Source of the DNA: an uncultured Eubacteriales bacterium
Lineage (GTDB): Bacteria; Bacillota; Clostridia; Peptostreptococcales; Anaerovoracaceae
NCBI GenBank assembly: GCA_900551415.1
Contig: URWB01000083.1
Location: 1-10,976, forward strand
Length of the DNA: 10,976 bases
Reading direction: 5' to 3'
The notes below the pieces were generated by a model. It ran no database searches, had not been told where the DNA came from, and saw only the letters and a program-made list of their open reading frames with translations. This document shows, piece after piece, positions 6,035-10,976 of this stretch. Positions within the stretch are counted from its first letter, which is position 1, and each line of letters opens with the position of its first letter. The position numbers and the translations under genes are program-made.

Positions 6035-7240
6035 TTACTTTTTCAGGCCTCTTACGATATTGTAGGTGTCTCTGGCGATCATCAGCTCTTCGTTTGTCGG
6101 GATCAGCAGCAGTTTTACCTTGGAATCATCCATGGAAATGATGGTTTCCTTGCCTCTTACCTTGTTCTTGACAAGGTCAAGCTTAATGCCGAGGTTGCCC
6201 ATCTCGTTGCAGATCAGTTCTCTCATCGTGACGTCGTTTTCGCCGACGCCCGCTGTGAATACAATCGCATCAACACCGTTCATTTCCGCGATGTAAGCGC
6301 CGATATAGAATTTTACCTTATGCGCGAAAACCTTTAAGGCCAGCGCAGCTCTTTCGTTTCCTTCCGCTACAGCGTTTTCAATATCTCTGAAGTCGCTGGA
6401 TACGCCGGAAATGCCGAGTACGCCGGATTTCTTGTTGAGGATTTCGTTCGCCTTGCCCTGCGGCAGGTTTTCTTTTTCTCTGATGTAAGTTACGATCGCC
6501 GGGTCGATGTCACCGCAGCGCGTTCCCATAACCAGACCTTCCAGCGGCGTGAAGCCCATGGAGGTATCGATACATTTGCCTCTCTTGATCGCGGATACAG
6601 ACGCGCCGTTGCCAAGGTGGCAGGTGATGATCTTGAGGTCATCCAGATTTACGTTCAGCATCTGGGACGCCTTTTCCGCGACATACTTGTGAGAGGTTCC
6701 GTGGAAGCCGTATCTTCTGATGCCGTATTTCGTATAGTATTCATACGGAAGCGCGTAAATATAGGATTCCGGCGGCATCGTCTGATGGAACGCCGTATCG
6801 AAAACCGCTACCATCGGTGTATCCGGCATCAGTTCCTGACAAGCGGCGATACCCAGAAGGTTTGGTGGATTGTGCAGCGGCGCGAGCTGTACGCACTCCT
6901 GCAGAGCCTTGATGACTTCTTCTGTGATCAGTACGGACTTCGCGTACTTTTCGCCCGCATGTACGACTCTGTGACCGACAGCGCCGAGCTCTGACATGGA
7001 TTTTACAACACCATGTTCCGGATCCTGAATTGCTGCGAGTACCTGCGCGATGGCATCCTTGTGGTCCTTCATCGGTACTTCGGTTTTAATTTTATCCTGA
7101 CCGATCTTTTCGTGACCGATCACAGAACCGTCCATGCCGATTCTTTCAACCAGACCCTTGCAGAGCAGGTTTTCGTTCGTCATGTCCAAAACCTGATACT
7201 TTAAGGACGAGCTGCCGCAGTTGATTACTAAAACTTTCAT
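6035..7240 (-). CDS. ackA: Acetate kinase
   Basis: This cytosolic kinase interconverts acetyl phosphate + ADP and acetate + ATP, the ATP-yielding step of acetate fermentation. I chose the ATG at 7240: CGGAGGA lies just upstream, the product begins MKVLVINCGSSSLKYQ as in the family, and the predicted promoter lies between this start and the longer open frame, which would add 64 unrelated residues. The 401-residue product keeps the residues known from the Methanosarcina enzyme at the same numbers: Asn7, Ser10, Ser12, Lys14, Arg91, Asp148 in VFDTAFH, His180 in YGFHGTSH, Arg241 in MGTRCGD and Glu384 in PTNEE. The adenosine-binding FTAGVGEN is at 328-335. Phosphotransacetylase (pta), the usual partner, is not adjacent upstream. 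Confidence 0.97.
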   Translation of the reverse strand: MKVLVINCGSSSLKYQVLDMTNENLLCKGLVERIGMDGSVIGHEKIGQDKIKTEVPMKDHKDAIAQVLAAIQDPEHGVVKSMSELGAVGHRVVHAGEKYAKSVLITEEVIKALQECVQLAPLHNPPNLLGIAACQELMPDTPMVAVFDTAFHQTMPPESYIYALPYEYYTKYGIRRYGFHGTSHKYVAEKASQMLNVNLDDLKIITCHLGNGASVSAIKRGKCIDTSMGFTPLEGLVMGTRCGDIDPAIVTYIREKENLPQGKANEILNKKSGVLGISGVSSDFRDIENAVAEGNERAALALKVFAHKVKFYIGAYIAEMNGVDAIVFTAGVGENDVTMRELICNEMGNLGIKLDLVKNKVRGKETIISMDDSKVKLLLIPTNEELMIARDTYNIVRGLKK

Positions 7241-7294
7241 TTTTGTCCTCCGTATATTAAAAATTTCAAATTGATTAACGAATTCAGCTAAAAT

Positions 7295-7323
7295 ATTATA
7301 CACCTTAACCATCTCCATTTCAA
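7295..7323 (-). promoter_or_regulatory. Predicted sigma-A promoter of ackA
   Basis: On the minus strand TTGAAA (7323-7318), a 17-base spacer and a perfect TATAAT (7300-7295) lie about 55 bases upstream of the ackA start codon. This also argues against translation starting at the upstream in-frame ATG at 7432. Confidence 0.8.
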
Positions 7324-7395
7324 TGGGGTTTTGATAAAATAAACATTTAACAAGCTTTGAAATCACCGGAAAGCAGTAACGGAGATCGTGCCCGA

Positions 7396-7472
7396 GGCTG
7401 CGGCTTCCGGCATCAGTGGGCGCGGAGAACATGCAGGATCGAGTTCCGGCAGGACCGGCATAAGCCGCAGCC
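7396..7472 (+). ncRNA. Candidate structured RNA element or long hairpin in GC-rich intergenic block
   Basis: GGCTGCGGCTT (7396-7406) and AAGCCGCAGCC (7462-7472) are perfect 11-base reverse complements. The stem can continue as CCGG/CCGG after a three-base bulge. The enclosed sequence repeats TTCCGGCA twice in direct orientation. The block is clearly GC-rich inside an otherwise AT-rich spacer, and on the plus strand it is followed, after about ten bases, by a U/C-rich run. I do not recognise a riboswitch, 6S, SRP, RNase P or tmRNA signature. Strand, ends and function are unknown; it could equally be the leader of the downstream peptide operon or a repeat family. Confidence 0.35.
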
Positions 7473-7518
7473 GAAGAGCTAATTTCTTTTTCTTTTTTCT
7501 TTCATAGCCGTACCCTCC

Positions 7519-7536
7519 ACTTTATCATGATAAAGT
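7519..7536. promoter_or_regulatory. 18-bp perfect palindrome, candidate operator of the radical SAM operon
   Basis: ACTTTATCATGATAAAGT is identical to its own reverse complement, with 9-base half-sites and no spacer. It lies 60 bases upstream of the cysteine-rich peptide start. A weak promoter can be drawn over it, with -35 ATGATA (7527-7532), an 18-base spacer and -10 TATAGC (7551-7556), which would place the palindrome on the -35. Such sites typically bind dimeric MarR-, TetR- or GntR-type regulators; no regulator gene is in the window. It does not match CIRCE, cre, Rex or the classic Fur box orientation. Confidence 0.5.
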
Positions 7537-7595
7537 AACCTTTTCCTAATTATAGCTGTTTTTATCAAGTGTTTGTTGCTTTAGGGAAGAATTGC

Positions 7596-7727
7596 ATGAA
7601 TCTTGGGATGAATTGCTGCATGGGTACAGATTGTGAAGCCTGTGATAGCGAAAGCTGTATCTTAAGATTTGTTCAGAATCCGCGTCGCAACAAATCCTGT
7701 ATTGCGGCGCGCGTGGGATCATGGTAG
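7596..7727 (+). CDS. Small cysteine-rich peptide, candidate precursor for the adjacent radical SAM enzymes
   Basis: This is a 43-residue ORF. The ATG at 7596 is preceded by AGGGAAGA (7583-7590), a fair ribosome site, and it ends with TAG at 7727. Six cysteines (7, 8, 13, 16, 21 and 35) make up about one residue in seven, most of them in NCCMGTDCEACDSESC (6-21). A basic segment QNPRRNKSC (27-35) and a hydrophobic/Trp C-terminus follow. There is no signal peptide, double-glycine or Nif11/NHase-type leader. It lies 51 bases upstream of a radical SAM gene on the same strand, the position expected for a RiPP precursor or a small metal-binding partner. The cysteine count recalls SCIFF (six cysteines in ~45 residues), but the pattern and flanking residues differ and I do not recognise the family. 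Expression and function are inference; a chance ORF cannot be excluded. Confidence 0.5.
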   Translation: MNLGMNCCMGTDCEACDSESCILRFVQNPRRNKSCIAARVGSW

Positions 7728-7732
7728 ACTGT

Positions 7733-7761
7733 TGTAAAGCACGCCTACGGGCAAGCTTACA
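7733..7761 (+). other. RNA hairpin with cUNCGg-type tetraloop between peptide and radical SAM gene
   Basis: TGTAAAGC (7733-7740) pairs with GCTTACA (7755-7761) with one bulged A. After a 2x2 internal loop, GCC (7743-7745) pairs with GGC (7750-7752), closing a UACG loop. The C(UACG)G arrangement is the extra-stable UNCG tetraloop. No U-tract follows, so it is not a standard terminator. It could stabilise or end-protect the peptide message and sits just before the ribosome site of the next gene. Confidence 0.45.
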
Positions 7762-7778
7762 GAAAAGTGAGGGACAAT

Positions 7779-8681
7779 ATGAAAATTTCTTCTTTTTTCC
7801 ATTTCGCGAAATTCGGCGTTCGGACAATCCTGTTCAAAAAAAGAGAACCGATTCTTGGCACCATCATTCTCACTGACAAATGTAATTTGCAGTGCAGGCA
7901 CTGTTCGGTCAACAACATTACCGCGGTTCTTTATCCCTACGCGCAGATTCGTGCAGAGATGAAGCAGCTTTACGATATGGGCGTGCGCATTCTCTTCTTT
8001 TGCGGAGGTGAAACCTTCCTCTGGCATGACGGTGACCGTTCCCTGCGGGAGCTGGTCATCGAAGCAAAGAAAATGGGTTTTCTGATTGTCAATGTTGTCA
8101 CCAACGGCACTTTTCCGCTCGAGCTTCCGGAAGCTGACCTGATTTTGCTCAGTTTGGACGGTGACCGCGAGCGGCACAACGCCATTCGCGGTGATACCTA
8201 CGACACCATCATGCAAAACATTCAAAACGCAGTCTCTGACAATATCTGTCTTTACATGGCTATCAACCGCGTCAACAAAGATGCTGTGCGCCATGTCTGT
8301 CTGACCGCCCGAGATACGCCGAACATCCGCGCTGTTTCCTTCAATTTTCATACCCCGTATCCGGACACTCGACAGTTGGCGCTTTCTCAGACACAAAAGG
8401 CAGAGTGCTGCGAGATCATAACCGAAATGATGAAAGCCGGCGTTCCGGTGTTTAACCTGCGAAGCGCATTCCCCTATTTGGTCACCGGCAGTTTTCCTAC
8501 CCCCTGTCATCAGTGCGTTGTCATGGAAAACGGTAAACTCTCGATCTGCGGGCGCTGCATCGAAGTGCCCGGTCTCTGTGAAGCATGCGGATATTTCTTT
8601 GTCGCGGAATACACCCTTTTGTTCAGCGGGAATCCAAAGATCATTTTGGAAATGCTGATGACGTATTTAAAATATATTTAG
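7779..8681 (+). CDS. Radical SAM protein with MoaA-like core and three C-terminal CxxC pairs
   Basis: This is a SAM-dependent [4Fe-4S] radical enzyme of unknown substrate. I prefer the ATG at 7779 (300 residues) over the GTG at 7767, because TGAGGGA lies just before the ATG. The radical SAM motif CNLQCRHC places Cys35, Cys39 and Cys42 on the SAM cluster, after a GTIILTDK strand. FFCGGETF (73-80) contains the SAM-binding GGE, and VTNGTFPLELPEADLILLSLDG (107-128) matches later core strands of MoaA/PqqE-type enzymes. The C-terminal region has CHQC (243-246), CGRC (257-260) and CEAC (267-270), six cysteines able to hold one or more auxiliary clusters, but shorter than a standard SPASM domain. It follows the cysteine-rich peptide and precedes a second radical SAM gene by 40 bases, implying an operon. 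I cannot name the exact family. Confidence 0.88.
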   Translation: MKISSFFHFAKFGVRTILFKKREPILGTIILTDKCNLQCRHCSVNNITAVLYPYAQIRAEMKQLYDMGVRILFFCGGETFLWHDGDRSLRELVIEAKKMGFLIVNVVTNGTFPLELPEADLILLSLDGDRERHNAIRGDTYDTIMQNIQNAVSDNICLYMAINRVNKDAVRHVCLTARDTPNIRAVSFNFHTPYPDTRQLALSQTQKAECCEIITEMMKAGVPVFNLRSAFPYLVTGSFPTPCHQCVVMENGKLSICGRCIEVPGLCEACGYFFVAEYTLLFSGNPKIILEMLMTYLKYI

Positions 8682-8721
8682 ACGAATCGAAAAAACAGCG
8701 AAAGGCACAGCGAACAGTATT

Positions 8722-9975
8722 ATGAGTATCATTACAAATCTTACAAGGATGTGGTTGACACGTTCGACAAAACCGTTTCTTTTTCAAAATGAATATGATC
8801 GTGAACTGCCTTATGGAGACTGCGATTCGCTCGGCCTGTATATTCATATTCCTTTTTGTGAGAACATCTGCGGTTTCTGTCCCTACTGCAAAGTCTTGTA
8901 CAATCGGGAATCCTGCGACCGCTATCTGGATGCTCTCCTGCAGGAGATTCATCTGGTCGGAAGCCGGTATGCGGGCAAAAAAGAAGTAACCAGTCTCTAC
9001 TTTGGCGGCGGGACACCGACGCTGGCCGCGGATCGTCTCGAAGAGATCATCGCCGCTGTCCGCGAGCACTTTGTCATCACCGAGGGAATTGGAATAGAAC
9101 TGCATCCGGATCACGTAACGCCCGCGCTTCTTTCCATTCTGAAAGAGGCCGGTGTGAATAAAATCAGCATTGGTGTGCAGTCTTTTGCGTCAAAGTATCA
9201 GGATATTCTGGGAAGGCCCGCGGTCGATGCCGCGGCCATGAAACGCGCGCTGTCCGAAGTCCCGTTTGAAACAGTCTCCATGGACTTTATTTTTGCGCTG
9301 CCGTCTCAAACCTTCACAGACTTAAAAAATGATATCGACACCGCCTTTCAAAGCGGCGCGAATCATATCGCGATCTATCCCTTCATTGACTTTACCTTCA
9401 CTTCCGGCACAGTCTCCGCGATGTCAAAAAAAGAAAAACAGGCGCTTCTGAACGAAATCACCTGTTACTGCAGCTCACAAGGCTATATCCGCAGCTCCAT
9501 CTGGACCTTCTCCGCCGACAAAAACGCGAGCTATTCCTCCATGACGCGGGATAACTTTTTGGGCTTCGGCTGTTCGGCAACCACCCTGCTTAAAAACCAG
9601 TTCAAGGTCAACACGTTTTCTGTCGAAGCATACTGCAAAAGAATCGCCGAAGGTGAGCTTCCGACCTCGCTGACGCTCCGTTTCTCTCCGCGCCAGCGGA
9701 TGCTGTACTACCTGTTCTGGACCGCGTACAGCACCCGCGTTGATGCCGCGGCCTTTGAAAGTTTCTTTGGCATTTCACTCAAAAAAGCATACGGTTTCGA
9801 GCTGAAGCTTGCCAAGCTGCTCGGCTTTGCTGTCGAAAAAGACGGCATCTATCAGATGACGCTTAAGGGCGCGTTTTACTACCACTATTACGAAAACTTC
9901 TATACCCTCGCCTATATCGATAAAATGTGGGGTATTTTGAAGGACGAAGCCTTCCCGCAAAAGATTGCGCTATAA
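8722..9975 (+). CDS. HemN/HemW-like (class C) radical SAM protein of unknown substrate
   Basis: This 417-residue protein resembles oxygen-independent coproporphyrinogen III oxidase relatives, a group that also includes the heme chaperone HemW, heme-degrading ChuW and class C methyltransferases. LYIHIPFCENICGFCPYCK (39-57) holds the SAM cluster cysteines 46, 50 and 53 plus an extra Cys56. SLYFGGGTPT (91-100), ELHPDHVT, NKISIGVQSF and SMDFIFALPSQT follow in the HemN order. The C-terminal ~90 residues (from about 323) look like the winged HemN_C region. No other heme-synthesis gene is nearby, and the partner is another radical SAM enzyme, so a porphyrin substrate is not assumed. The ribosome site before ATG 8722 is weak (AAAGG about 16 bases away), suggesting low translation or coupling to the gene before it. 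Many databases would label it coproporphyrinogen oxidase-like; true HemN or HemW activity is unproven. Confidence 0.88.
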   Translation: MSIITNLTRMWLTRSTKPFLFQNEYDRELPYGDCDSLGLYIHIPFCENICGFCPYCKVLYNRESCDRYLDALLQEIHLVGSRYAGKKEVTSLYFGGGTPTLAADRLEEIIAAVREHFVITEGIGIELHPDHVTPALLSILKEAGVNKISIGVQSFASKYQDILGRPAVDAAAMKRALSEVPFETVSMDFIFALPSQTFTDLKNDIDTAFQSGANHIAIYPFIDFTFTSGTVSAMSKKEKQALLNEITCYCSSQGYIRSSIWTFSADKNASYSSMTRDNFLGFGCSATTLLKNQFKVNTFSVEAYCKRIAEGELPTSLTLRFSPRQRMLYYLFWTAYSTRVDAAAFESFFGISLKKAYGFELKLAKLLGFAVEKDGIYQMTLKGAFYYHYYENFYTLAYIDKMWGILKDEAFPQKIAL

Positions 9976-10014
9976 AGCGCGTGTAATCAACTTTTCATGC
10001 CCTATTTATAATTC

Positions 10015-10054
10015 ACATAGCTAGAAGCAAACTGCTTTTCTTCATATACTATGT
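10015..10054. terminator. Weak bidirectional hairpin between the radical SAM operon and the convergent OCD-family gene
   Basis: GAAGCA-AAC-TGCTTTTC (about 10024-10040) forms a short stem with one G-U pair and is followed by a pyrimidine run. An outer inverted repeat, ACATAG (10015-10020) with CTATGT (10049-10054), encloses it. The position between two convergent genes fits a shared terminator, but the stem is weak. Confidence 0.3.
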
Positions 10055-10074
10055 TCGCATAATTTGACGTTTTT

Positions 10075-10976
10075 TTACAATCGAAGAATCGTTCCTATAT
10101 TTTTTTCCGTAGCAAGTTCATATACTGCAGCAGCTGTAATAAGATCAGCCAAACCCGTTCCAGGGGGAACGGAAACAATTCTTTCATCATGGTTTTCTCT
10201 AGCAGGATATTTACCTGTAAGCATATCCCCGAATTCTACGGGTAGTTTTTTTAACCCTACTAAGAAATCATCATTCTGAAAATGCAAGAATTGTGCGTGA
10301 TCATCTGTATAAGACTTATCAAACACTTCATCGCTGATTGCATCATCAAAGAATGTAACTCCTAAATCCACTGGAAATACTGTACAATTAGATTTTAACC
10401 ATTCTTTTTTTATAACCTGTTGATCTGGTGTCTTATCTGAAGGAATCCCCGAAACAATGATATCACTATCACAAATGGCTTCTTCTAAATTTTTAATCTT
10501 GACTACTTCCACATCATATGCGGAGGACATCTCAGCAGCAAAGCTGTCTAATGATTCTTCTAAAATATCAGTAGCATATATTTTCTTAATTTCAGTAAGT
10601 TCACAAAATAATGCATGCACTGAATTACGACCCTGAGCGCCACAACCGATTATTGTGAGCGTCTCACTGTCTTTATTAGCTAAATATCTTGCTCCAAAAC
10701 CAGTTACTGCAGATGTTCTCATAGCAGTAATCCAATTACAATCCATTACTGAAATTGGTATACCTGTGTCCAAATCTGCTAGGATTTGAAGACCGTAAAT
10801 ATAATCGAGTCCCTTACTATAGTTTGTTGAATAACCACCGATAAACTTAACCCCTGCAATGTCCTTATCTAGTATACACGCAGGCATAGCAGTAAGATTT
10901 TTTGTCATCGCTCCTTCTATCGGATGCATAGGCATCTTACAAGGCATAATCGTTCTTCCAAGACCTTTTTCCCTAT
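10075..10976 (-). CDS. Ornithine cyclodeaminase/mu-crystallin family protein, partial (N-terminus outside the window)
   Basis: This NAD(P)-dependent fold is shared by ornithine cyclodeaminase, archaeal alanine dehydrogenase, ketimine reductases and several opine-like enzymes. The frame is open to the right edge, and the family has a preceding N-terminal segment, so the ATG at 10947 is probably internal and the gene continues beyond 10976. From that Met, NWITAMRTSAVTGFGARYLA (71-90) is the family's TAMRTGA-type active-site stretch and IIGCGAQGRNSVHAL (99-113) is the nucleotide-binding motif. The C-terminus has VPPGTGLADLITAAAVYELA. The catalytic Asp region reads PVDLGVTFF (192-200) and lacks the D..GK.EL pattern of true ornithine cyclodeaminase or alanine dehydrogenase, so the substrate is open. 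The gene is convergent to the radical SAM operon and visibly AT-richer (hand count 19 GC in 60 at 10441-10500, against 30 in 60 at 9241-9300), suggesting separate acquisition. Confidence 0.85.
   Translation of the reverse strand, partial: REKGLGRTIMPCKMPMHPIEGAMTKNLTAMPACILDKDIAGVKFIGGYSTNYSKGLDYIYGLQILADLDTGIPISVMDCNWITAMRTSAVTGFGARYLANKDSETLTIIGCGAQGRNSVHALFCELTEIKKIYATDILEESLDSFAAEMSSAYDVEVVKIKNLEEAICDSDIIVSGIPSDKTPDQQVIKKEWLKSNCTVFPVDLGVTFFDDAISDEVFDKSYTDDHAQFLHFQNDDFLVGLKKLPVEFGDMLTGKYPARENHDERIVSVPPGTGLADLITAAAVYELATEKNIGTILRL

Larger units (their letters stand above)
7241..7595. other. Gene-free intergenic region between ackA and the cysteine-rich peptide
   Basis: These 355 bases hold the ackA promoter on the right-hand minus side, a GC-rich block at about 7380-7475 with a strong inverted repeat, a polypyrimidine run (about 7483-7503), an 18-bp palindrome and the ribosome site of the peptide gene. 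I see no convincing ORF on either strand. The minus-strand open frame through it is only the upstream extension of ackA. Confidence 0.7.

Noticed and set aside
6035..7432. Longer ackA frame starting at ATG 7432
   Set aside because: The first 64 residues have no kinase homology, the predicted promoter lies downstream of that ATG, and the ATG at 7240 has a good ribosome site and the family N-terminus.
7366..7480. Known RNA such as SRP, 6S, MoCo, c-di-GMP or fluoride riboswitch
   Set aside because: None of the conserved core sequences I know for these classes could be found on either strand; it is left as an unassigned structured element.
7596..7727. Assignment of the peptide to the SCIFF family
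   Set aside because: The cysteine count and length are similar, but SCIFF has a different, evenly spaced cysteine pattern and a SPASM-type partner, so the name is not supported.
7546..8510. Two minus-strand open frames opposite the peptide and first radical SAM gene
   Set aside because: Neither shows a conserved motif or a supported start; the plus strand carries clear radical SAM sequence.
1..10976. CRISPR array, tRNA, rRNA or complete insertion sequence
   Set aside because: No regularly spaced direct repeats, tRNA-like T-loop sequences, rRNA segments or transposase ORFs were seen.

Overview
The window looks like a chromosomal piece of an anaerobic member of the Bacillota, class Clostridia. 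The evidence is clostridial-type TnpV and LPD11-like fragments, strong AGGAGG-type ribosome binding sites, a TTG start codon, sigma-A style promoters, acetate kinase next to rpmF, and two oxygen-sensitive radical SAM enzymes. No RNA gene fixes the genus.

Layout: (1) Positions 1-250 are remnants of a mobile element on the minus strand: the 3' end of a tnpV-like gene and the start of an LPD11-like gene. The tnpV end is joined in frame to the upstream part of ftsK/spoIIIE (to 2569), which has lost the rest of its motor domain and its gamma domain. This is either a real recombination or an assembly chimera. (2) Positions 2570-4584, minus strand, hold uppP and asd, which form an apparent asd-uppP-ftsK operon. 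(3) An AT-rich divergent promoter region (4585-4779) separates asd from dapA on the plus strand, so the first committed steps toward diaminopimelate/lysine are driven from one control region with overlapping -35 boxes. (4) A bidirectional terminator at 5667-5700 separates dapA from convergent rpmF and ackA on the minus strand, each with a near-consensus promoter. pta and yceD, which often accompany these genes, are not seen here. (5) Positions 7241-7595 are a 355-base gene-free stretch containing the ackA promoter, a GC-rich structured element with an 11-bp perfect inverted repeat, and an 18-bp perfect palindrome. (6) Positions 7596-9975, plus strand, hold a 43-residue peptide with six cysteines, a 300-residue radical SAM protein with three CxxC pairs at its C-terminus, and a 417-residue HemN/HemW-like radical SAM protein. 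(7) Positions 10075-10976 hold a partial, AT-rich ornithine cyclodeaminase/mu-crystallin family gene on the minus strand, running off the window end.

Regions 1-4 are mostly housekeeping genes for cell wall precursors, lipid carrier recycling, chromosome segregation, translation and acetate/ATP metabolism. The most interesting part is region 6. A cysteine-rich micro-ORF lies directly upstream of two radical SAM enzymes from different subclasses, with a UNCG-tetraloop hairpin between peptide and enzymes and a palindromic candidate operator upstream. That layout fits a candidate, possibly undescribed, radical SAM peptide-modifying (RiPP-like) cassette. The functional link is inference: the peptide matches no family I can name, and the two enzymes are recognised only at superfamily level.
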